Positions 43,884 through 51,273 of a stretch of DNA of 64,000 nucleotides are shown in pieces; position 1 is the stretch's first letter, and each line of letters begins with the position of its first letter. A program made the position numbers and the translations under genes. The notes beneath the pieces are model-generated. The model did no database searches and was not told the DNA's origin. It saw only the letters and a list, made by a program, of their open reading frames with translations. The stretch comes from Rhodanobacter sp. (GTDB lineage: Bacteria > Pseudomonadota > Gammaproteobacteria > Xanthomonadales > Rhodanobacteraceae): NCBI GenBank assembly GCA_004298045.1, contig SCRM01000017.1, forward strand, positions 1-64,000, in the 5' to 3' direction.

Positions 43884-44465
43884 GCCCGTACGGCCACGTG
43901 AAACGCGAGCAGGAAGTATGAACAGGAATTCTGCCAGCGCCTCCGCGAATGCAATCACACGATTTGCGTCCTCGACACTGGGCAGAGTGAATTGCCCGTC
44001 GGCATGACGTTGACCATTGGCCTCAAGACGGACTTCATGTGCCCAGAGGGCCATTTCGCTGGTAATCAAGTGATTAGCTGCGGCACCATCAATTCTGCTG
44101 TAGAGACTCCCATCGCTGTAGCCTTTTGCTTTGAGCATTGCATCAACAGCACTTGCGGCTAGCATCACAGCGCCAGCTGGGGCGTGTCGTGAGTTCATGG
44201 CTTGCGTCAGATATTGCTTCGGTGTATCTGGCACAGACTCGTCGACATCACGACTCGAAGGGTACATCTCTTGAACGGGCTGATTAACTTGAGCGCCTCC
44301 GGCAAGGATTGCGCCGCCGCACCTACGACAAGAGTAAACGAGCCAAGTTCGCTTGTTAGTTCCAGCCGCATCAGCAGTTCCGAACTGGTGAACCATTGGC
44401 AGCATTGGGCTATCGACGCCGCAATGCGGGCAGCGGGGTAACCTGAGTTGGCCCTCAAGACGCAT
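43878..44465 (-). CDS. DUF4145 domain protein with zinc ribbon (cassette 1)
   Basis: A 195-residue soluble protein. An N-terminal zinc ribbon (CPHCG at residue 12, CRRCGG at about 47) precedes a helical DUF4145-like domain (PKQYLTQAMNSRHAPAGAVM, then LITSEMALWAHEVRLEANGQ near residue 135). DUF4145 occurs alone and in restriction and other defence proteins, so a nucleic-acid or defence role is possible but unproven. AAGGAG precedes ATG 44465. It is the first cassette, next to the boundary where attI would be. Confidence 0.78.
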   Translation of the reverse strand: MRLEGQLRLPRCPHCGVDSPMLPMVHQFGTADAAGTNKRTWLVYSCRRCGGAILAGGAQVNQPVQEMYPSSRDVDESVPDTPKQYLTQAMNSRHAPAGAVMLAASAVDAMLKAKGYSDGSLYSRIDGAAANHLITSEMALWAHEVRLEANGQRHADGQFTLPSVEDANRVIAFAEALAEFLFILPARVSRGRTGG

Positions 44466-44478
44466 TGGTTCTCCTTGC

Positions 44479-44485
44479 GGCTAAC
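44479..44485 (-). other. proximal core site of the cassette array (attI or attC half-site)
   Basis: Minus-strand GTTAGCC (44485-44479) fits GTTRRRY except for one base and marks the join at which cassette 1 was inserted. No palindromic attC partner lies to the right, so it is either an attI-type simple site or the relic of an attC. Confidence 0.5.
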
Positions 44486-44801
44486 GCCAAATAGACCCCG
44501 AATCCGGGGAATAACACGGATGCTCCCACGCTGACCGGAGGGCGTCAAGCGCTGGAACTTCAAGGCAGATCAAGCACTTGCCGTCCACTTACGACGGCGC
44601 ACAGGGAGCAGTCTTCCGCGCATATCTCCCGAAACGAGGCCGTTATGGGTTATTGCCTCGGATATGCGGATATGCACGGCAATGGCGGGGGGGGGGGAGG
44701 GGGGGCTACCCGCTGCGCACGCACACCTGCCACAAGTCGCCTCGCGCACGTGGCTCGTTGCCGCGACAATCGTCCGGTTTCGTGATGTGGGGGAAAACCG
44801 C
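44486..44801. other. 316-bp region between the cassette array and the M14 peptidase
   Basis: This is where intI and attI would be expected, but no integrase-like reading frame is present on either strand. A weak minus-strand promoter TTGACG-N17-GAGCAT (44548-44520) could drive the cassettes. A CCCCG/CGGGG hairpin lies at 44497-44510. A G tract (44687-44705) precedes the peptidase gene. Confidence 0.5.
44687..44705 (+). repeat. poly-G tract upstream of the M14 peptidase
   Basis: Eleven G, one A and seven more G in succession, about 100 bp before the peptidase start. Homopolymers of this length slip during replication and in sequencing. It could change promoter spacing or the reading frame of an upstream extension. 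Confidence 0.9.
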
Positions 44802-46589
44802 ATGACCAAGTGGCTGCTCGCGCTGCCGTGGCTGTTCCTTGCCGGAGCTGCCGGCGCTGCGACGCCGGCGACCGACTGGACCACGCCGGCGGAGGCCGCG
44901 AAGTTCCGCAGCACGCCGAGCTATGCGGACACGCTGGCATATCTGCAACGCCTTGCCGTGGCGGCGCCGGACAAGATCCATCTGGAAACCTTCGGCATCA
45001 CGCCGGAGGGGCGGCCGATGACGGTGGTGATTGCCAGCGGCAGCGGGGTGTTCACGCCGCAGGCGGCGCGCGCGGCGCGGCTGCCGGTGGTGTTGGTGCA
45101 GGCGGGCATCCACCCCGGCGAGATCGAGGGCAAGGATGCCGGGCTGATGCTGCTGCGCGATGTCGCCATCACCCGGAAGTACCCTCACCTGCTCGACCAC
45201 GCGGTGCTGGTGTTCATCCCGGTGTTCAACGTGGATGGGCACGAGCACGCTTCGCCGTACAACCGCATCAACCAGAACGGCCCGGCGTCGATGGGTTATC
45301 GCGGGCAATCGCAGTACCTGAACCTCAACCGCGATTACGTGAAAGCCGATGCACCGGAAATGCGCGCCTGGCTGAAACTCTGGCAACGCTGGCTGCCGGA
45401 TTTCTTGGTGGACGTGCACACCACCGACGGCGCCGATTACCAGTACGACCTGACCTGGTACACCGAAGACCCGCACAAGCTCGATCCGGCAGTGACTGCG
45501 TGGCAGAAGCATCTCACCGATGCGGTGATGCCGCGGTTCGACGCGCGCGGCCATCTGGCTTCGCCCTATCTCGAATTCAAGGACGCCGCCGACCCGACCA
45601 AGGGCATCACCAATTTCGGCTCCGGCCCGCGTTTTTCCACCGGCTACGCGGCACTGCAAAACCGCCCGGCGCTGCTGATCGAAACCCACATGCTGAAGCC
45701 GTACGCGGTGCGGGTGAAGGCGGCGTATGACCTGATCGAACTGATGCTGGCGCACATCGATCAGCATCCGGCCGCGCTGCTTGCCGCCACCGCCAAGGCC
45801 GATGCCGACACCATCGCCCGCGTGACCACACCGGGCGCGCAGGTGCCGCTCACCTTCAAGCTCGATCCGGCACCGACCACGGTTACGCTCAAGGGCTACG
45901 CGTACACGCTGAGCCACAGCAACATCTCCAATGCGCCGTGGATCCGTTACGACCCGACCACGCCGAAGACTTACACCATTCCCGACTGGAACCGCCTGCT
46001 GCCGGACGTCTCCATCGTTCCGCCCGCCGCCTATGTGGTGCCGGCACAGTGGACGGCCGTGATCGACCGGCTGGATGCGCACGGCATCGCCTATCGGCGC
46101 ACCACGAAGCCGGTCACGCTCACGGCGCAGGGCCATCAACTGGATGACCCGCAGTGGGCACGGCGCCCGTTCGAGGGGCACTTGATGCTGCGCGATCTCA
46201 CCATGGCGCCGGTCACCCGCACGGTCACGCTTGCACCCGGCTCGGTGATCGTGCCGCTCGACCAGCGGGCAGCCAACGTGGCGATCGAGCTGCTGGAGCC
46301 GCAGGCACCCGACTCACTGCTGCACTGGGGTTATCTCGACGCGATCTTCGAGCCCAAGGAATACGGCGAGCCGCGCGTGCTGGAGCAGCTCGCGCGCGAC
46401 ATGCTGGCGAAGAACCCGGCGCTGCGCGGTGAGTTCGAACACCGGCTCCAGACCGACCCGGCATTTGCGGCCAATCCGCGGGCGCGACTCGATTTCTTTT
46501 TCCAGCGCTCGCCGTGGTATGCGGTGCAGGAGGTCGGCGCCTACCCCGTGCTGCGGCTGGATGCGACGCGACTTCGGGCGCTGCCGTGA
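44802..46589 (+). CDS. exported M14-family zinc carboxypeptidase
   Basis: A 595-residue secreted peptidase. A signal peptide (MTKWLLALPWLFLAGAAGA) is followed by an M14 domain with zinc ligands His104 and Glu107 in AGIHPGEIEG and His206 in VDVHTTDG; the arginine/asparagine pair for substrate appears in NLNRDYVKAD (about 174). The C-terminal 200 residues are a beta-rich extension of unknown role. ATG 44802 is chosen for the signal peptide; the frame is also open from 44664 through the G tract. It should trim C-terminal residues in the periplasm or outside. Confidence 0.88.
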   Translation: MTKWLLALPWLFLAGAAGAATPATDWTTPAEAAKFRSTPSYADTLAYLQRLAVAAPDKIHLETFGITPEGRPMTVVIASGSGVFTPQAARAARLPVVLVQAGIHPGEIEGKDAGLMLLRDVAITRKYPHLLDHAVLVFIPVFNVDGHEHASPYNRINQNGPASMGYRGQSQYLNLNRDYVKADAPEMRAWLKLWQRWLPDFLVDVHTTDGADYQYDLTWYTEDPHKLDPAVTAWQKHLTDAVMPRFDARGHLASPYLEFKDAADPTKGITNFGSGPRFSTGYAALQNRPALLIETHMLKPYAVRVKAAYDLIELMLAHIDQHPAALLAATAKADADTIARVTTPGAQVPLTFKLDPAPTTVTLKGYAYTLSHSNISNAPWIRYDPTTPKTYTIPDWNRLLPDVSIVPPAAYVVPAQWTAVIDRLDAHGIAYRRTTKPVTLTAQGHQLDDPQWARRPFEGHLMLRDLTMAPVTRTVTLAPGSVIVPLDQRAANVAIELLEPQAPDSLLHWGYLDAIFEPKEYGEPRVLEQLARDMLAKNPALRGEFEHRLQTDPAFAANPRARLDFFFQRSPWYAVQEVGAYPVLRLDATRLRALP

Positions 46590-46670
46590 ACCTTGCGGTC
46601 GGTTGCGAGTTGCTCGGCGCAATCACCTTGGGGACAGCGCTCGCAGGTCGTGCACGAATGGCGTCCCCGC

Positions 46671-46708
46671 CCCCTCACTCCGGCCCTCTCGCCAAAGGGG
46701 AGGGGGAG
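46671..46708. repeat. CCCTCTC/GGGGAGGGGGAG palindromic repeat, copy 2
   Basis: CCCCTCACTCCGGCCCTC (46671-46688) faces AAGGGGAGGGGGAG (46695-46708), and a further GGGGGAGGGGGAG stands at 46745-46757. It lies between the converging peptidase and lrgB genes and could act as a transcription end. Related to 6241-6280. Confidence 0.5.
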
Positions 46709-46782
46709 CGAAAGCCAACACTCCGGCATGCGGCAGTCCCGTCCGGGGGAGGGGGAGCCGCGAACCGCCGCATGCCGAAGAC

Positions 46783-47472
46783 CTATCGCACCAGCCACGC
46801 CACGCCGGGCGCCGCAAGCACGTTGAACAAGCCGCCCAGCACCATCGCCAGGCTGGCCACCGTGCCCTCTTCCGACCCCAGGTCGTAGGCCTTGGCGGTG
46901 CCGGCGCCGTGGGCGCCCATGCCGAACAGGGCGCCGCGCGCGAGCCTGGAGCGCAGCGGCAGGAAGCGCATCAGCACCTCGCCCAGCGCCACGCCGGCGA
47001 CGCCGGTGATGACGACGAACAAGGCGGTGAGCTCGGGTACGCCACCGATGTCGGCGGAAACCAGCATGGCCAGCGGCGTGGTGATGGAGCGCGGCACCAG
47101 GCTCAGGCGCACCTCGCCACCCAGGCCAAACCACGTGGCCAGGAGCCACGCGCTGCCCATCGCGATCACGCTGCCGCCGAGGATGCCGGCCAGGAGTGCC
47201 GGCCAGTGGCGGCGGATCAATCCGCGGTAGCGCCAGATTGGCAAGGCAAACGCGACCGTGGCCGGGCCGAGCATGACCAGCAGCCAATGCGTATCGCGCA
47301 TGTAGTTGGCGTAATTCATGCCGAACGCGAATGCCAGCACGGCGAGCAGCACCGGCACGGTCAGCAGCGGCGAGGTCCACCAGCGCGGCAGGCGCCGGTA
47401 CAGCGGCTTCAGCGCGTAGTAGCCGCCGAGCGTGGCCGCCAGCCACGCGAGGGAAACCAGTTCAGCGTGCAT
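46783..47472 (-). CDS. lrgB: LrgB/CidB family membrane protein
   Basis: A 229-residue protein with about six to seven helices. SLVPRSITTPLAMLVSADIG (about 128) and FGMGAHGAGTAKAYDLGSEE (about 182) are clear LrgB family signatures. LrgB/CidB proteins work with LrgA/CidA holin-like proteins in murein hydrolase control and pyruvate or acetate-linked export. It overlaps cidA by 11 nt and is its partner. ATG 47472 (MHAELVSLAW) is chosen. Confidence 0.92.
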   Translation of the reverse strand: MHAELVSLAWLAATLGGYYALKPLYRRLPRWWTSPLLTVPVLLAVLAFAFGMNYANYMRDTHWLLVMLGPATVAFALPIWRYRGLIRRHWPALLAGILGGSVIAMGSAWLLATWFGLGGEVRLSLVPRSITTPLAMLVSADIGGVPELTALFVVITGVAGVALGEVLMRFLPLRSRLARGALFGMGAHGAGTAKAYDLGSEEGTVASLAMVLGGLFNVLAAPGVAWLVR

Positions 47473-47869
47473 GCCGGCGCCACCGCCACACGGCATCCAC
47501 CAGGAACGCGGTGACCGTCATGACCAGCACGGTGCTGAGCAGGATCACGCCAACGATGCGCACCCCGTCACTGCGCAACAGTGCCGTGTGCTGCGACACT
47601 GCCATCACCGCGGGGATGAAGAACAGCAGCATTTCCGCCAGCAGCCAATCCGCGCCGCGGCGCAGGTCGGCCAGCGGCACCACCCGGGTGGCCAGCAACA
47701 GCAGCAGCACGCCGAGCGCCAGCACGCTGCCCGGCAGCGGCAAATGGACGGCGCGCGCGAAGCGATCGCAGCCCAGGCAAAATGCGGTGAGCGCGAGTAC
47801 CTGCGCCACCAGCGCCAGGCGCGGCTGGCGCATGGAAAACAGGCGGATGCGGGCGTGCAGCGAGTTCAT
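47462..47869 (-). CDS. cidA: CidA/LrgA family holin-like protein
   Basis: A 135-residue four-helix membrane protein. LPLPGSVLALGVLLLLLATR (about 43) matches the family signature of CidA/LrgA. It forms an operon with lrgB. The start region is 79 bp from the divergent LysR-type gene and the gap contains a strong dyad, so the regulator probably controls this operon, as CidR does in other bacteria. Confidence 0.9.
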   Translation of the reverse strand: MNSLHARIRLFSMRQPRLALVAQVLALTAFCLGCDRFARAVHLPLPGSVLALGVLLLLLATRVVPLADLRRGADWLLAEMLLFFIPAVMAVSQHTALLRSDGVRIVGVILLSTVLVMTVTAFLVDAVWRWRRHAR

Positions 47870-47899
47870 GGCTGGGCAGCCTACGCAGTGGCAACGTAT

Positions 47900-47922
47900 G
47901 ATGGAAATGAATTGTTTCCATC
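47900..47922. promoter_or_regulatory. LysR-type regulator box between cidA and the LysR gene
   Basis: GATGGAAA (47900-47907) N7 TTTCCATC (47915-47922) is a perfect 8-bp dyad that contains the T-N11-A pattern of LysR-type sites. It lies midway in the 79-bp divergent gap. Confidence 0.75.
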
Positions 47923-47948
47923 CTCACGATTCCACAAAGGCATACGTC

Positions 47949-48833
47949 ATGGATTACCGCGCCCTGCGTTATTTCGTCGAAGTGGTACGTGCCGGCGGCT
48001 TTGCCCGCGCCAGTGCGCGCGCCCACGCCAGCCAGCCCACGTTGAGCAAGGCGGTGGCCCAGTTGGAAGAAGAATGCGGCGCGCGCCTGCTCGAACGTGG
48101 ACGCCGCGGCGTGCGCCTGACCGCTGCCGGCAACCTGGTGCATCGCCACGCACTGGCAGCGCTGGCCGACAACGAGCGCCTGCGCGCCGAGCTGGATGCG
48201 TTGCGGGGGCTCAAGCGCGGCACGCTCAGCCTCGGTCTGCCGCCGATGGGATCGAGCGTGCTGTTTGCGCCGCTGCTGGCGCATTTCCGCCAGCAGCACC
48301 CGGAGATCGACATCCATCTGATGGAGCACGGCAGCCGCCGGCTCGAACAGGCGGTGCTGGATGGCGAGCTGGACGTCGCCGCCACGCTGCTGCCGGTTGG
48401 CGCCGGCTTCGCCTATCAAGCCGTGCGCGACGAGCCGATGCTGGCATTGCTGCCGCAGGCGCACCCGCGCGCCGGGGCCAAGCGCTTTCGCTTTGCGTGG
48501 CTGACGGAATCGCCGCTGATCCTGTTCGAGGAAGGCTTTGCGCTGAATCGGCTGATCGCCGCCGCGTGCGAGGCCAACGGCATCGTGCCGCGCGAAACCG
48601 TGCGCAGCTCGCAGGTGGATTTCATCCTGGCGCTGGTCGCCGCCGGCGGCGGCATTGCGCTGCTGCCCAAGCTGACGGTCGACTCGCGCAAGCTGCGCGG
48701 CGTGGTGGCGGTGCCACTGGCCGGACGTGAGCTGCGCTGGCGCATGGTGCTCGCCTGGCGCAAGGGCGCCCAGCTTTCGCCGGCGGCGCAGGCGTGGCTG
48801 GCGCTGGTAGCCGCAACCACCCCTGACCTTTGA
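47949..48833 (+). CDS. LysR-family transcriptional regulator (CidR-like)
   Basis: A 294-residue LysR-type regulator. The N-terminal winged helix has MDYRALRYFVEVVRAGGFARASARAHASQPTLS-like sequence (first 33 residues), and the effector domain begins near 90 with RGTLSLGLPPMGSSVLF. Divergent placement from cidA-lrgB and the dyad in between make it the probable activator of that operon, where related CidR proteins respond to acetate or weak acid. ATG 47949 is the first reasonable start; upstream open sequence overlaps cidA. Confidence 0.9.
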   Translation: MDYRALRYFVEVVRAGGFARASARAHASQPTLSKAVAQLEEECGARLLERGRRGVRLTAAGNLVHRHALAALADNERLRAELDALRGLKRGTLSLGLPPMGSSVLFAPLLAHFRQQHPEIDIHLMEHGSRRLEQAVLDGELDVAATLLPVGAGFAYQAVRDEPMLALLPQAHPRAGAKRFRFAWLTESPLILFEEGFALNRLIAAACEANGIVPRETVRSSQVDFILALVAAGGGIALLPKLTVDSRKLRGVVAVPLAGRELRWRMVLAWRKGAQLSPAAQAWLALVAATTPDL

Positions 48834-48939
48834 CACTGTGCGCGCCCACGGGCGCGGCCTAGCGTGGGTAGACCTTTGCACGGAACCGGCGCACGCCGCT
48901 CCGCCCTAGTCGCACTCAACATTCACGAGAGGGAATTCC

Positions 48940-51051
48940 ATGATCCGTCCGCTGCTGAAACCGCTGGCCCTGGCCGCCGCCGTCGCGCTTGCCCTGACCG
49001 GCTGCGGCAAGCAGGAACAGGCCGCCGCGCCGGCGCCGGCACCAGCCGCCAGCGTCGCCAGCGCCGCCGCGCCCAAGGATGTGTTCAACGTCAGCGAGCT
49101 CGGCGCCAGCGACGAGGCGTGCAAGGACTTCAACGACTTCGTCAATGCCAAGTGGGTGGCCGCCAACCCGATCCCGGCCGACCACACCAGTTGGGGCGCA
49201 TTTGCCGAGCTGGCCGAAAAGAGCCTGAACACCCAGCACGACATCGTCGAAGCCGCGGCCAAGAACGCCAACGGCGCCAAGGCCGGCTCGGTCGAGCAGA
49301 AGATCGGCTGGCTGTACGAGTCGGGCATGAACGACGCGGCGATCGAAAAGGCCGGCTTCGAGCCGATCAAGCCGCAGCTCACGGCGATCGATGGCCTGAA
49401 GACCAGCGCCGAGATCGCGAGCTATCTCGACCAGATCGCCGCCGATGGCGACGGCCAGGTGTTCGGCTTCGGCTCCGGCGCGGATTTCAAGGACGCCACC
49501 AAGCAGATCGCCTTCACCATGCAGGGCGGCCTTGGCCTGCCCACCAGGGATTACTACTTCAAGCCGGAATTCAAGGCCATTCGCGACGCCTACGTGGCGT
49601 ACATCGCCAAGACGCTGGAGCTGACCGGCATCAGCGATGTCGACGCGAAGAAGCAGGCCGACCAGGTGATGGCGTTCGAGACCACGCTGGCGAAGGCGTC
49701 GCTGGCGCCGACCGAGATGCGCAACCTCGACAACCAGTACCACTTCGTCAGCGTCAAGGAAGCCGGCAAGATCACCCCGCACTTCAACTGGGAGCAGTTC
49801 TTCAAGGCCCAGGGCGTGACCATCGACCAGGGCTTCTCGCTGGCGCAGCCCAAGTTTTTCGCTGCCTTCGACCAGCTGCTCGCCAGCGCCCCGACGGCCC
49901 AGTGGCAGGCCTATTTGCGCTTCCACACCATCGATGGCGCCTCCAGCGCACTGTCCAAGACGTTCCGCGACAACAAGTTCGATTTCTACGGCAAGACTCT
50001 CTCCGGCCAGCCCCAGCAGATGCCGCGCTGGAAACAGGTGCTGGGCGGCGTGAACCATGCGATGGGCATGGGCCTGGGCGAGCTGTACGTGGCCAAGGTG
50101 TTCACCCCCGAGGCCAAGCAGCGCGCCGAGGTGCTGGTCACCAACGTGCGCGACGCGCTCAAGGACCGCATCAAGAACCTGGATTGGATGAGCGCCGCCA
50201 CCAAGGCCAAGGCGATCGACAAGTGGAACAAGTTCCTGCCCAAGATCGGTTACCCGGATGAGGGCGAGTGGCGCGACTGGTCCGGGCTGACGATCTCGCC
50301 GGACAACTGGTACGCGAACCTGCAGGCCGCGCGCAAGTACAACTACCAGTACGACCTCTCCCATATCGGCAAGAAGACCGACCGCAAGGAATGGGGCATG
50401 ACCCCGCAGACGGTCAACGCGTATTACGACCCGAGCACCAACACCATCAACTTCCCGGCCGCGATCCTGCAGCCGCCGTTCTTCTATGCGCACGGCGACG
50501 ATGCGATCAACTACGGCGGCATCGGTGCCGTGATCGGCCACGAATCCAGCCACGGGTTCGACGACCAGGGCAGCCAGTTCGACGGCGACGGCAACAAGAA
50601 GGACTGGTGGACGCCGCAGGACAAAAAGCAGTTCGACGCGCGCACGCAAAAGCTGGTGGCGCAGTTCGACGGCTACGCGCCGATTTCCGGCAAACCCGAC
50701 CTGCACGTCAACGGCAAGCTGACCCTGGGCGAGAACATCGCCGACCTGGGCGGCCTCAACATCGCCTACGACGCGCTGCAGACCGCGCTTGCGAAAGACC
50801 CGACCGAAGCCGACCAGAAGATCGACGGCTACACCGAAGACCAGCGCTTCTTCCTCAACTGGGCACGGGTGTGGCGCGGCAGCACGCGCGAGAAGCGTGC
50901 AGAAATGCTGCTCAACGTCGACCCGCACTCGCCGATCGCGATCCGCGCCATCGCCGCACCATCCGACATGCCGCAATTTGCCTCGGCGTTCCAGTGCAAG
51001 CCGGGCGACGCCATGGTGCGTTCGGGCGACAAGCAAGTGAAGATCTGGTAA
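48940..51051 (+). CDS. M13-family metallopeptidase lipoprotein (PepO/neprilysin-like)
   Basis: A 703-residue zinc endopeptidase. The signal MIRPLLKPLALAAAVALALTGCG ends in a lipobox (Cys22), so it is membrane anchored. The zinc site is HESSH (His534, Glu535, His538) with the third ligand Glu598 in ENIADLGG; VNAYYDPSTNTINFPAAILQ (near residue 490) and the C-terminal CxxW-like end (SGDKQVKIW) are also family features. GAGAGGGA precedes the ATG. A strong terminator follows. Substrates are probably peptides imported or cleaved in the periplasm. Confidence 0.93.
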   Translation: MIRPLLKPLALAAAVALALTGCGKQEQAAAPAPAPAASVASAAAPKDVFNVSELGASDEACKDFNDFVNAKWVAANPIPADHTSWGAFAELAEKSLNTQHDIVEAAAKNANGAKAGSVEQKIGWLYESGMNDAAIEKAGFEPIKPQLTAIDGLKTSAEIASYLDQIAADGDGQVFGFGSGADFKDATKQIAFTMQGGLGLPTRDYYFKPEFKAIRDAYVAYIAKTLELTGISDVDAKKQADQVMAFETTLAKASLAPTEMRNLDNQYHFVSVKEAGKITPHFNWEQFFKAQGVTIDQGFSLAQPKFFAAFDQLLASAPTAQWQAYLRFHTIDGASSALSKTFRDNKFDFYGKTLSGQPQQMPRWKQVLGGVNHAMGMGLGELYVAKVFTPEAKQRAEVLVTNVRDALKDRIKNLDWMSAATKAKAIDKWNKFLPKIGYPDEGEWRDWSGLTISPDNWYANLQAARKYNYQYDLSHIGKKTDRKEWGMTPQTVNAYYDPSTNTINFPAAILQPPFFYAHGDDAINYGGIGAVIGHESSHGFDDQGSQFDGDGNKKDWWTPQDKKQFDARTQKLVAQFDGYAPISGKPDLHVNGKLTLGENIADLGGLNIAYDALQTALAKDPTEADQKIDGYTEDQRFFLNWARVWRGSTREKRAEMLLNVDPHSPIAIRAIAAPSDMPQFASAFQCKPGDAMVRSGDKQVKIW

Positions 51052-51097
51052 CCCCCGCAACACGCGGCAGGCCAAGGCGCCTGCCGCACGGGGCTCG

Positions 51098-51125
51098 ACG
51101 CCGCGCCGATGCGCGGCGTTTTTTT
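51098..51125 (+). terminator. intrinsic terminator after the M13 peptidase
   Basis: ACGCCGCGC (51098-51106), loop CGAT, GCGCGGCGT (51111-51119) followed by a T run to 51125. A 9-bp GC stem with seven T, a textbook Rho-independent terminator. Confidence 0.93.
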
Positions 51126-51273
51126 GTGCGCAATCCACCGCAAACCATCGCGAAAAGCGCAAGTACTGGCAGCTATTTTACGAAACGATTACATTGCCCC
51201 CTGCCGGCCGCCCAGGGGGGCCGCTGTACCGCACCAAATACGACCACGCGTTTTCACGCTTAGGGGAGCAGTC

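Noticed and set aside
40868-44485. The regularly spaced similar repeats as a CRISPR array
   Set aside because: Spacing is 300-600 bp, each interval holds a gene, and the repeats have attC core boxes; no cas genes.
44487-44548. A strong cassette promoter (Pc)
   Set aside because: TTGACG is good but the -10 at 17 bp (GAGCAT) matches only half of the consensus; recorded as weak.
44578-44805. A short plus-strand frame as an integrase remnant
   Set aside because: Its 75 residues contain no tyrosine-recombinase motif (no RHTRH-like or conserved tyrosine box).
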